Below, one piece after another: positions 15,092-23,102 of a stretch of DNA of 64,000 bases (its first letter is position 1; every line of letters begins with the position of its first letter). The stretch is from Lentzea californiensis (lineage in GTDB: Bacteria; Actinomycetota; Actinomycetes; Mycobacteriales; Pseudonocardiaceae). The notes below the pieces were generated by a model. The model saw only the letters and a program-made list of their open reading frames with translations, did not search any database and was not told where the DNA came from. The stretch is from positions 620,001 through 684,000 of the forward strand of contig NZ_JANBBE010000002.1 in NCBI RefSeq assembly GCF_024648825.1, given 5' to 3'. Both the position numbers and the translations under genes were made by a program.

Positions 15092-18000
15092 TGGGAATCG
15101 CCGCCTTGGTGCAGTGCCCGCCAGGCCAACGCGGCGTGTCTGTGAGGCGCTTGCATAGGCGCTCGTGGTCAGGGTCGATACCGATGGCCCGGTTGTGGTG
15201 CATGTGCAGCAACGACTCCAGCACGGAGTTGACGTCGATGCTGGTGCCTGGGTGCAGGTGTCCGCGGTAGGCGTCCAGGACCTCGGCGCGAGCCTGCCAG
15301 GCCTGCTCGACCGGTTCCGTCCAGCCGGGCAGCTGCCGTAGCGCGGTCAGGTCGACCGAGAGCCGCATTGCCTCGTCGAGGATGTCCCGCGCGATGGTGA
15401 TGGCGGGCGCGGTGCGGTTGATCAACCAGTCGGCTGCGGCGCCAGGCGTGCCGAGAAGTCCGCGGACGATGCCGACCATGTTCGCAGTGGCCAGCGCTGT
15501 GGGGCTGACCAACTTGGTGGGCAGGGTACGGAGCATGGCGGCGACCAATCGCGAGTCGGCGGCGAAGACTTCCTCGGCCGCTTCCAGCGCTGCGCCGGGC
15601 CCATAGCGGCCGATCTCGGGCTGATAAGAAGCGAACCGCACGTCCGTGATCAAGCCTGCCTGCCGCATCCGCTGCGCCCATTCCCCGACCGCGATCGTGC
15701 ACGCAGAGTAGTACTCGGGTGCGGGGCGTAGACGCAGCCGGAGGTGATCGGTCTCGTGCTGGCTGTGGTATCGCACGAACCACCATGCGGTGCCCTCGGG
15801 AAGGGCGTTGACCAGCTGCGGCAGGCGGGTGTAGAGGATGCCGTCCAGGCGCTCTGGGTGAGTGTGGATCTTCGCGGTGAGCCAGGTGGCACCGGGGTCG
15901 CAGGGGAGTTGACCGTGCTGGTTGGTGACCACGGGTAGCGGACCGCACAACGGGGCGGGAGCAGCCTGACGGGTGGTGACCAGTGGCAGCGCGATCTCGT
16001 GGGCGTGGCCATCAATCCAGCCGTGGTCGGCCACGTCGGCGGCTTCGTAGAGGATGGCCTGGCCGTGCTTGACGAGATGGTTGTGCAGGAGCGTGGCATG
16101 GATGGGCTCGTCGAGACTCAGCCGCAGTGTGCGGTCGGCGTCGCGCAGTTCCACCACGTCCGGGCAGTTCCAGCGTGTCCGCCAGGCGGCGAGCAGCTCG
16201 CGCCAGCCCTGCGGGCCGGTGCCCTCTGGCGGCAAGTCGGTAGTGGACAGACGCCACTGTGCCGGGGACAGCACTGTGCGGCCGTAGCGCACCCGAGACA
16301 GCGCCGGCAGGGTCACATGTGGACCCCAGTCGAACTGGTACCAGGAGGCGCTGAACGCGCGCGGCAGCTCGGCCAGGAACCGCGCCAGCGGATGCGGCTG
16401 CTTGTCCAGGGCGAGGGCGTGGAACACCTGCGGCTCGACCACCCGACGCCGTGAGCGGCTGACCAGGAAGAGCCGGTCACGGGTTGCGCAGACAGCCAGG
16501 TCCTCCAGCGGGATCAGGGTCGCGGGGTCGTCGTGGCCGCGGTGCTCGCCCAGCGGAATGACGTGATCGAGGTAGGCGGGCACCCGGCAGACATTCTCGG
16601 CGGGCACGAACTTCGGGCCGAAGCTCAGCTGCGCACGCAGCGCGCCCTCAGTCGCGGTTGGAAGCGCCCGGTAGGCCTCGGCGAGACCGGACCCGGTGGC
16701 CATCGGGGTGAACCGGCTGGTGAGGGTTCCGGCTGAGCGGGCGGGAGCGACGGTGAGCGTGAACTCGCCCCGGTTCAGCGCATCCACACTGGCGCAGTGC
16801 ACGCGCGCGGCCAGTTCGACGTGCGGCGGGATGTAGCGCTCGTCGAAGCCCGGGGAGGTGAGCACAGCGAGGTCGTTGTCGGACAAGGCAATCTCGCGGC
16901 TGCCGTTGGCCATCGCCTGCCATGCCAGTGCCAGAAGTCGTTCGTCGCGAGTCCCGAGCGCGACGGCGGGAGCGAAGCGCAGGCTGCCATGGAAGCGTGC
17001 CGGATACCCGAGGCCGGCGTCGGGCGAAACGACCTCGAGTAGCGGCACCAGCGTGCCAACGCCATAGCGATCGGTGAACTCGGCCTGATACTCGCGCCAG
17101 GCTGGGTCACCGGCGGGGTGGCGGGTGGTGCGCAGTAGCGCGCTCGCGGCGGCGGCCATCTCCTGTGCGACCTTGAGCGGCAGTTCGATTGTGTTGTCCA
17201 GCAACAGATCCGCGGCGATGGGGGTTCGTCCTGCCGAGGACAGCGTGCGCATCTGGCTGATCAGTGCTGCGCGGGCCTCATGCTGTTCGGTACCCGAGGT
17301 CGCGGGGGCGTTGTGGTGGCGGAGTTTGGCGTGCAGTGCGTCAAGTTCGCGCAGCAAGTCTGCGATCTCGGGCAGTTCGGCGGCGTCCGCGTCGTGCAAG
17401 ACGGTCAGCACGTGGGTGAACGGGTCGGTGACGGTGAACGGCGCGCGGAGGCTGGTCAGCAGGAACCCCGGCCGCACAAGTAGCGCGGTAATGCTGTCGC
17501 GGACCTTGAGGCGGTCGGTGGTGAAGTCGTTGGCCAGCTTGTCGATGAGGTCGCCGAAGCGTATCGGTGTTGCTGCGGCCTGCCACGTGGCGAGGATCGC
17601 GGAGGTGCACAGCACCCTTGCCCGGTCCGTTCCCTGCGGGAGCTCCAGCCGGTCACCCCGACGCACTGTGAGGTCGTTGACCGTGACGTGCAGACGCTCC
17701 AGCAACTGCGGGCAGGATTCGGCCCGCGTGATGATGTTGGCCAGCCACTGTGCGTCGGTCCGCGCCGCGGCTCGGTGCCCCGCTCGCAACTCGACATGCC
17801 CGGCCTCTGCCAGCGTCACGGGAGCAACGCCGGCGAACAGCCCGAAGGGCGTAGGCCGTCCGATGCTGCGCAGCACGTAGCGCACAGCGGACACGGTGGC
17901 GCTGCGCACCTGTTTGTCGGACATGGTGTGCCCGGCGCGGATGTCGTCGACGCGGTCGGCCAGCGACGGGCTGGCCTGCCGCACGGCCGCGGCCAAGCCA

Positions 18001-18155
18001 TCGGGTGCCCACATCCGGTCGAGCCATGCCCGGCAGGAAGCGATGTCGGTCAGGTCGGGCCACTGATTGGGAGCACTGGTCAGGGGAGTAGCCGAGGCTC
18101 GCAGCAGTGCGACTCCAGTGTGCCGATACAGCGGCTTGTGGTCAGCGTGACGCAT
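15088..18155 (-). CDS. Lantibiotic dehydratase LanB (class I), with probable 1-nt frameshift near its end
   Basis: A full-length LanB that dehydrates Ser/Thr of the precursor peptide by glutamylation and elimination. The N-terminal dehydratase domain (for example SVRYVLRSIGRPTPFGLFAGV style; TPFGLFAGVAPV is visible) runs to about residue 700. It is followed by the C-terminal elimination domain (WWFVRYHSQHETDHLRLRLR) ending with HMHHNRAIGIDPDHERLCKRL. The start is ATG 18155, preceded by GGAGGAACGG. After CKRL (near 15142) the frame departs: the expected ending HAALAWRALHQG is one base out of phase, and it ends in a TGA (15090-15088) that overlaps the LanC ATG. The span is 3068 nt, one short of a multiple of three. 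As given, translation would run 160 residues on into lanC. This is either a sequencing error or a real lesion. Confidence 0.85.
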
Positions 18156-18240
18156 CCGTTCCTCCAGATGTGACAACGAGAATGAGTGCCTTGGGGACCA
18201 GGGCCGCCTGGTCCCCAAGGCGCATGGGGAACTTCTGGTG

Positions 18241-18414
18241 TCACACCCCTCCGGTGACACACGCTGACGCGCAGGTCGGGTCGTAGCCGTCGTCGGTTCC
18301 GTTGGTGCAGGGGTTCATCGCGGCGTCAGCCGGGACATCGGTGATGAACTCCAAGTGCTCCAGGGCGAACAGATCGTCTGCAGCGATGGGCTCGTCGAGC
18401 ATGATCAATGACAT
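18241..18414 (-). CDS. FxLD-type lanthipeptide precursor LanA, 57 aa
   Basis: The precursor gene lies 85 nt before lanB. It starts at ATG 18414, with AGGGGA seven bases upstream. The leader is acidic and contains DDLFALEHLEF, a variant of the FxLD motif (FALE at 16-19). The probable core begins after the PADAAM segment and carries Cys36, Cys48 and Cys52 with Thr37, Thr40, Thr47, Ser50 and Thr54 as partners for lanthionine rings. Asp41, Asp42 and Asp45 are possible targets of the cluster's methyltransferase. Its length and place, directly before LanB, LanC and the FxLD methyltransferase on the same strand, make the assignment strong. The cleavage site and ring pattern cannot be read from the sequence. 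Confidence 0.85.
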   Translation of the reverse strand: MSLIMLDEPIAADDLFALEHLEFITDVPADAAMNPCTNGTDDGYDPTCASACVTGGV

Positions 18415-18485
18415 GGCATCCCCTGTTTGTTCGTCGGTTCAACATCAACCTGACTAGAAGGTGTTGTGGTGCAACGGGATTCGAG

Positions 18486-18845
18486 TCAGGGCTTCCCGGA
18501 TGAACTCATGGGTGAGCACCCGGAAGTCATCGCGGCCCCTGCTGGGCCGGTAAACCACCAGCTCTGGTCGACCTGCAGGACGGCGGTCGCGGTGGCCAGT
18601 TCCTCGGTGTCATCGTCCCTGTCGGGCGCCAGTTCTGGCGTTGTGGCTGCGAGCATTTCGGGGATGATGACGGGCATCTCGATGGTGTCGAAGTTGTTGC
18701 CGGGCCAGTCCCACGTGGTGCCGTCCTCGCTCCACTCCAGGTGCAGCGGTCGTCCTTCGGCGACGGCGTCCTCCAGCAGTTCGGGAACCGTCATGCCCCA
18801 TTGGTTGCCCTCGCGGTAGGCGTGCTGAGCTGCCACGGCGCTCAC
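18486..18845 (-). CDS. Hypothetical protein, 119 aa, lanthipeptide-cluster neighbour
   Basis: GTG 18845 overlaps the stop of the preceding small gene (GTGA), which decides the start; the frame is open further upstream but reads as noise there. The product has an acidic helical N-terminal part (MTVPELLEDAVAEGRPLHLE), then WSEDGTTWDWPGNNFDTIEMP, and a C-terminal acidic run (APDRDDDTEEL). No family recognised. It is the last of three overlapping small genes between the XRE regulator and the precursor, 71 nt before lanA. It may be part of the cluster or a separate regulatory set often found beside XRE-TPR regulators. Confidence 0.6.
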   Translation of the reverse strand: MSAVAAQHAYREGNQWGMTVPELLEDAVAEGRPLHLEWSEDGTTWDWPGNNFDTIEMPVIIPEMLAATTPELAPDRDDDTEELATATAVLQVDQSWWFTGPAGAAMTSGCSPMSSSGKP

Positions 18846-19051
18846 CGCCAGCGGCTGCTGTCGTCCACCTTCGACCCGACCTTCTGCAGGCAGTCGTCGC
18901 AGAAGCTGCCGCTCGGCGACTTGCCTGCCTTCTCGATGTCGAGCACCCGGCCGCACTCGGTGTCCACCGTGCCGTCGCCAGGGCCGGCGCTGTCCCCGAT
19001 CGCGTGGGTCAGGTTGTCCAGCGGCGAGGTCCACCAGACGTGGCCGCTCAC
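18842..19051 (-). CDS. Small Cys/His-containing protein, 69 aa
   Basis: Starts at GTG 19051, overlapping the stop of the upstream 61-residue gene, and its own stop overlaps the next start (GTGA). The sequence shows LTHAIGD, DTECGRVLDIEK and SFCDDCLQKVG: one His and three Cys, spaced as in small zinc-binding proteins that are frequent in Pseudonocardiales and Streptomyces near XRE regulators. Metal binding is inferred from the pattern only. Function unknown. Confidence 0.6.
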   Translation of the reverse strand: MSGHVWWTSPLDNLTHAIGDSAGPGDGTVDTECGRVLDIEKAGKSPSGSFCDDCLQKVGSKVDDSSRWR

Positions 19052-19233
19052 CGGTTCTCCTGGTGCGCAGCAACGCGAAGGCGAGCCTGCCCGCCGTAGG
19101 TCGGCAGGCTGGTTGCGCGGATCGACGCTGCGAGCCGGTCACGGGCGGCCAGCCAGCTCGGATCGGTGGCGAGCGATTCGAGTGCCCCGCTGCCACCGGG
19201 TGATCGAGCGGGATCGGCGTTGGGCAAGGACAT
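19048..19233 (-). CDS. Small hypothetical protein, 61 aa
   Basis: First of three overlapping small genes transcribed toward lanA. ATG 19233 starts a product with a helical middle (PSWLAARDRLAASIRATSLP) and an Arg-rich end. Its stop overlaps the GTG of the 69-residue gene. The tight overlaps support real translation, although the sequence itself is not distinctive. Confidence 0.5.
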   Translation of the reverse strand: MSLPNADPARSPGGSGALESLATDPSWLAARDRLAASIRATSLPTYGGQARLRVAAHQENR

Positions 19234-19486
19234 GTTCGGCGTCTCCGTTCACGTACGGCGCGACCCGCATACCCGAGAAAGAGGGATGCGGGTCGCTGCT
19301 CGTAGGGCTCTGCGCCGGAATGGCCGACCAGATCAGCACGGTGTCGGCATTGAGAAGGGCGCAGGATGCGGTGGACGCGGCGTCACGGCCGGAGCGTCGG
19401 GGAGCAACCGGCCGTGACACCGCAGCATGCGAACGGAAGGTGAGGACCTGCGTGACCTGATGTCGCAACCTCGTCAACAGCGAAGA

Positions 19487-19534
19487 TCCCACCTGGTGTC
19501 ACCTCCCGTATCTGGAAAGTGACGCTAGGTGGGA
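19487..19534. promoter_or_regulatory. Interrupted inverted repeat, candidate operator
   Basis: TCCCACCT-3nt-GTCAC (19487-19502) is mirrored by GTGAC-3nt-AGGTGGGA (19519-19534). The arms match perfectly apart from the 3-nt gaps. The symmetry suggests a protein-binding site or an RNA hairpin in the leader of the small-gene operon. Confidence 0.45.
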
Positions 19535-19548
19535 CCCTGGATCGCTAT

Positions 19549-19563
19549 TTCACAACTTGTGAA
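19549..19563. promoter_or_regulatory. Perfect palindrome TTCACAA-C-TTGTGAA, candidate XRE operator
   Basis: A perfect 7-1-7 palindrome 14 nt downstream of the XRE regulator stop and upstream of the small-gene operon. Its length and symmetry suit a dimeric helix-turn-helix regulator. The XRE-TPR protein encoded next to it is the natural candidate; this is inference from proximity. Confidence 0.5.
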
Positions 19564-19576
19564 CGGGCGGCGTGGA

Positions 19577-20770
19577 TCACCCGGATGGGGCTACACCGAC
19601 CCTGTAAGCCAGGCCGCGAAGGTCACGGCCGCCGGCCTCGCGCCTGGCCTGGGCGAGCAGACCCGCCACGGACTCGCGGACGAAGACGTTGTTGCGAACC
19701 TTTTGCGGAGCCAGCTTCTCCGCCTCCAGAATTGCGGCGAGGCCCTGATCGCGGTGCTTGCGCTCGGTGAGCAGACCGCGGCCGACGTCGATCCAGAACT
19801 GGGCCTGACGCGACTTGGACACACCGGCCGGCCGCACAGTTGAGGCGATCTCGCGGACCTTCGCGCCCGCGCCGAGCTCCAAACCGATGGACACCTTCCA
19901 GATCCCCACGTTGGTGCGGCCGAAGTTGGTCTGCATCCACGGGCTGACATCCGGCTCGATCTGATCCGCGAGCGCGGTGGCCTCGGTCAGGTGGGTCTGG
20001 GCGGCGTTGGCGTCTCCCCGCGACGCGCACGCCAGGGCCGCAGTGAGGTGCGCGAGGCCGTGAACCTCCACCCGCGCACCGGGAAGCTGCGCGGTCTGCA
20101 CGGCGAGGTCGTACTGGCGAGATCGGTTGGTGCCACTGATCAGCTGCGCGCGCTGGTAGGCGGCATACGACAGCCAGACCGGGTCGTCGAGCTCCTCGGC
20201 GGCCTCACGCATCCGTTCCACCGCCAACACCGGCAGCCCGGCCACGCCGAGGTCGTGGGCGAAGTAGGCCACCGCCTTGTAGGTCGCGATGAGCCCCACC
20301 AAGGCCGCCGTGCGCCGCTTCGGGTCGCTCGCGGCGACGAGCAGGTCCCGGATCAGCGAAGGCAGCAATGCGCCCTGGGCGGCGTAGTCGGCGTTGGGGC
20401 GCAGCGTGAGGTTGAGCAGGTCCAGTTCGGCGCTCACCTGCTGCCACGGCCGCGCCGGTGCGTCGGGCACCTCACCGATCCGCCATGCGGTCATGGCGTC
20501 TTCGACTTCGAAGATGTGGCCGTGGGCCTCTTCGGAGGCCGCATCGGTCGGCGCATAGGGCTTGCCGGTCAGCTCAGCTGGCGACACGCGCAGCGCGTTG
20601 GCCAGCGCCTCCAGCGTCGCCCGCTGGTTTACAGGCCGCAGGCCCCGCTCGATCATGCTCAGGTAGCTCGGAGCCATGCCCGCGAGCTGTGCTGTCGCGG
20701 TCAGACTCATTCCCCGGAACGAGCGGATCTCACGTACTCGTCGACCGACGTGCGTCTCGTCCACCGCCAC
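19577..20770 (-). CDS. XRE-family transcriptional regulator with TPR-like C-terminus, 397 aa
   Basis: An N-terminal Xre/HTH_3 domain is clear: VGRRVREIRSFRGMSLTATA, then APSYLSMIERGLRPVNQRAT and LEALANALRVSPAELTG (to about residue 68). The remaining 320 residues are helical repeats (for example LAHLTAALACASRGDANAAQ) of the TPR type that actinomycete regulators use to bind peptides or partner proteins. It lies directly before the small-gene/lanthipeptide operon on the same strand, with a perfect palindrome between them. A regulator of the cluster is the natural reading. The length is usual for this family. Confidence 0.85.
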   Translation of the reverse strand: MAVDETHVGRRVREIRSFRGMSLTATAQLAGMAPSYLSMIERGLRPVNQRATLEALANALRVSPAELTGKPYAPTDAASEEAHGHIFEVEDAMTAWRIGEVPDAPARPWQQVSAELDLLNLTLRPNADYAAQGALLPSLIRDLLVAASDPKRRTAALVGLIATYKAVAYFAHDLGVAGLPVLAVERMREAAEELDDPVWLSYAAYQRAQLISGTNRSRQYDLAVQTAQLPGARVEVHGLAHLTAALACASRGDANAAQTHLTEATALADQIEPDVSPWMQTNFGRTNVGIWKVSIGLELGAGAKVREIASTVRPAGVSKSRQAQFWIDVGRGLLTERKHRDQGLAAILEAEKLAPQKVRNNVFVRESVAGLLAQARREAGGRDLRGLAYRVGVAPSG

Positions 20771-20957
20771 CTGCCCCTCGTGGGAGAGTTCTTCTCAGCA
20801 GAGGTACCCCTTGCTGGCAGCTAGGAACAGCACCTCCCCGCCACATCAGGCTAGCTGTGCCTCGCTAATTGTCAGTCACAGCCAGTGCTCTGACCGCCCC
20901 CGTTTTGATCATCACGTTGCTGTCGCAGGACATCAGGGTAGGCAACACCACTATGCA

Positions 20958-21285
20958 GTGACCTGGGTCTCTCGCGCAGTGGTGTCGCGGGCGGGTGCGA
21001 TGTTGCTGGGTCGAGACCGTGCAAGACCGGCCTGGACCGGGCACTGTTCGCAGCGCTGGTTCGGTGGCGCAAGCCGGCCGCAGATCATGATTCCGGCAAG
21101 GTCGAGTGCGATCTGGCGATCGCGCTGGCTGAGCGATGACTGTCTGGCAGACCTCGCGACCCCTGCAGGCCAATCCGGGCTTGGTCGGCCCGGTCGCCTC
21201 GGACCCGACGGTGTCACGCCTGATCGACTCCCTGGCCACGAACGAGGACACAGCCTTGGCTGCCCTGGGCAGCGCCGGTGCGTAA
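20958..21285 (+). pseudogene. Remnant of an IS1380-type transposase (N-terminal part, several frameshifts)
   Basis: Read across frames, the plus strand yields family-typical pieces in order: VTWVSRAVVSRAGAMLL, then KTGLDRALFAALVRWRKPAA, DHDSGKVECDLAIALAER, DCLADLAT, and VGPVASDPTVSRLIDSLA. These match the N-terminal segment of IS1380-family transposases as I know them (GDCLADLA...PVASDPTVSRL). At least three frame changes are needed, and the frame ends with TAA at 21283, before the DDE catalytic core. No terminal inverted repeats were found. It marks old transposition between the lanthipeptide cluster and the GTPase cassette. Confidence 0.75.
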
Positions 21286-21569
21286 GTGCTGGCCACGACC
21301 TTGTGTGACGCATGTTGTTCTAAGCGGCTCGTTCAAGGACCTTGACCTGGTAATCGATCTTTGTGCTCGCACGGCACCTTGATGTGGTCAGAGAGGGTCA
21401 AGTACTTGGGGGTCATCCATGCTTCGACTACCAGATTGTAGACCGTCAAGCATAGCCTTCATCGACCCGGATTTCAGGTCCAGGGCACACTGCATCCGAG
21501 TCCCACAGGACCACCTGCGCGACGACATTGGCATTTGTTTGGCATGCTGAAAACTGACTTACTTTGCTG
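21286..21569. other. Non-coding stretch
   Basis: No gene supported. It is more A/T-rich than the surrounding core DNA and lies between the transposase remnant and the zinc-ribbon gene. It could hold degraded insertion-sequence DNA. Confidence 0.4.
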
Positions 21570-21977
21570 CTAAACGAGTTTTCCGAGGAGTTTTCCGATG
21601 ACAAATCCGGCTGCCTTGCCGAGGCCATGTAGAACACTGGTCACGAACCCTCTGAAGCTCTCGCTGGTTCGGTCGTTGAAGGCGGAATGCGCGTTAGTGC
21701 TTGCCTCAAGAATATCCACTAACCGCTGGCAGGTAAGTACCAGCGTTTCGATCGCCTCAGAGACATCGCGTGCGTGGAAGCAGTGTCCGCACGTGCAATA
21801 AAAAGTGGATGCCATAACGTTCCATCCGTCATGGCATCGATCGCATCGGACTGATCGCGAACTCGGATCGACCTCGATCTCTCCGCCGCAGTTCCGATGC
21901 TTGCAGGTCTCCCATGACGAGTCGCACGACGGGCAAATCGGAAATGGGAGCGGCAGGTAGAGGCGTCGTTCCATCAT
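21570..21977 (-). CDS. Zinc-ribbon protein with hydrophobic amphipathic tail, 135 aa
   Basis: ATG 21977 overlaps the stop of the upstream gene (ATGA), which fixes the start. Four Cys pairs or half-pairs are visible (ICPSCDSSWETCKHRNCGG, VRCDRCHDGW, YCTCGHCFHA), suggesting one or two zinc ribbons. A helix follows, and the end (FVTSVLHGLGKAAGFVIGKL and on) is a Gly-rich hydrophobic amphipathic helix that could attach to a membrane. It is the third gene of an overlapping three-gene operon with a GTPase. The combination suggests a sensor or effector partner whose tail acts at the membrane; function not known. Confidence 0.65.
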   Translation of the reverse strand: MMERRLYLPLPFPICPSCDSSWETCKHRNCGGEIEVDPSSRSVRCDRCHDGWNVMASTFYCTCGHCFHARDVSEAIETLVLTCQRLVDILEASTNAHSAFNDRTSESFRGFVTSVLHGLGKAAGFVIGKLLGKLV

Positions 21978-22279
21978 GGTCGCAGCCGCTTCACCTGGGC
22001 GCGCTCGATTCCTTGTTGCCACCCAGATTTCAGGGCCCACCCCATGTCGCGTACGAATTCATCGATGTTCTTGAGTGTGAACCCGAGAAAGTTCGCTATG
22101 TGCTGCATGGCATGCGCACAAAAGCGGCGGAACGAAATTTCGTCGGCGGCAATACGACGCTTATCGCTCGCGGTCATGCTTTCCATGAAGTTCGCGAGTC
22201 TCGACGCTACCTCGTCCCACTCTGCGTCGCCTGGCGCGATATCTCTAGGCATCTCTGTTTGCTCCCCTGATATCTCCAT
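21974..22279 (-). CDS. Hypothetical helical protein, 101 aa, GTPase-cassette middle gene
   Basis: Starts inside the 3' end of the GTPase gene (35-nt overlap) and its stop overlaps the next ATG, so all three genes are coupled. The sequence is helical and soluble (SRLANFMESMTASDKRRIAA, FCAHAMQHIANFLGFTLKNI). No family recognised. The fixed gene overlaps argue that the three products work in one complex. Confidence 0.6.
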   Translation of the reverse strand: MEISGEQTEMPRDIAPGDAEWDEVASRLANFMESMTASDKRRIAADEISFRRFCAHAMQHIANFLGFTLKNIDEFVRDMGWALKSGWQQGIERAQVKRLRP

Positions 22280-23102
22280 GCTGCTTCTGCTGGATCCAGG
22301 CGAGGAGTCGCGGATCGACCAGTTCCTTAAAATCGGCGACGTCCGCTACTTTGCCGAGCAGCCACGCACGATCGTCCGGCGCATGTGCGCCTACCTGCTC
22401 CATGAGAACCTCAAGGTTGTACCGGCGCGTCGCCGAGTAGCACACGATGCTGTCCTTAGGGCGAGAAACCTCCGATCCTAAGGACTCGAAGAGAAAGTTG
22501 GAATACAGCTCGGTCGTCTCTTTCTGCTCGAGGCTTGGCATGTTTGCCTGCTTGATCCAGGCTGATTCGCCTGGGTGAATCCGGTCGATCTTGTTGGCGG
22601 CGAATACGATCTTGTCGACGACTTCGGGTCCGCAGTGCCGGCGAAGGCGGCGCAACGCCACTTCAATGGGTGAGATCGTTCGGCTCGGAGCCTCGATCAC
22701 CCAGATCGCGACGTCAACGTTCGGCAATGTCTGGCAGTAGGTGGCGTAGTGGCGCTCGTCGGCCGCCAGATTCTCGCCGAGTCCCGGCATGTCGTATACG
22801 ACAATGGTGCCTCGTCGACCGGTGTACTCGTATAGGTCGCCTTCAATCGCCTGCGCCGTCTGGGTGCAGGGTCGATGGTGGCTGACATTGACGCCGGAGT
22901 TGAAGAGTGCGTTGATGGTGCTGGACTTCCCGACCCCGGTGAGGCCGATCAGAGCTATCGTCGGCGGCGATGCTTCCTCGGCTTTCTTGGCGAGCATTTC
23001 CTCAGTTTTGGCCCATTGCTCCTCTGTGACGTGTGGATTATTGGACCGGAGCCAGCCGATTGCCTTGGTGAGATAGCTTCTCGAATCGTTCACTGGAACC
23101 AC
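22245..23102 (-). CDS. YfjP-like TRAFAC GTPase, 285 aa
   Basis: A soluble GTPase. G1 is GLTGVGKSST (53-62), G3 is DMPG (104-107) and G4 is NKID (170-173). The threonine of G2 is probably in RPCTQTAQ. The arrangement and spacing resemble the Era/YfjP group found on prophages and genomic islands. GTG 23102 or 23093 may be the start; both lack a strong ribosome site. It is the first gene of an overlapping operon followed by a small helical protein and a zinc-ribbon protein with a membrane-like tail. GTPases of this sort occur in several anti-phage systems, so a defence role is possible, but no known three-gene system of this composition comes to mind. Confidence 0.8.
   Translation of the reverse strand: MVPVNDSRSYLTKAIGWLRSNNPHVTEEQWAKTEEMLAKKAEEASPPTIALIGLTGVGKSSTINALFNSGVNVSHHRPCTQTAQAIEGDLYEYTGRRGTIVVYDMPGLGENLAADERHYATYCQTLPNVDVAIWVIEAPSRTISPIEVALRRLRRHCGPEVVDKIVFAANKIDRIHPGESAWIKQANMPSLEQKETTELYSNFLFESLGSEVSRPKDSIVCYSATRRYNLEVLMEQVGAHAPDDRAWLLGKVADVADFKELVDPRLLAWIQQKQHGDIRGANRDA

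Larger units (their letters stand above)
19234..19576. other. Intergenic control region between XRE regulator and small genes
   Basis: A 343-nt stretch without a supported gene, holding the two inverted repeats listed separately (19487-19534 and 19549-19563). It lies upstream of the small-gene/lanthipeptide operon and just after the regulator's stop, so it probably contains the operon promoter. Confidence 0.5.

Noticed and set aside
14649..18260. LanB as a single 1203-aa protein
   Set aside because: The N-terminal 35 and the C-terminal 160 residues are not LanB-like. The former precede a better ATG with a ribosome site; the latter are lanC read out of phase after a frameshift.
20951..21313. 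A minus-strand 120-aa frame with a WhiB-like CEQCPVQ
   Set aside because: The plus strand gives ordered IS1380 transposase pieces; the minus-strand Cys motif lacks the other WhiB cysteines in the right spacing.
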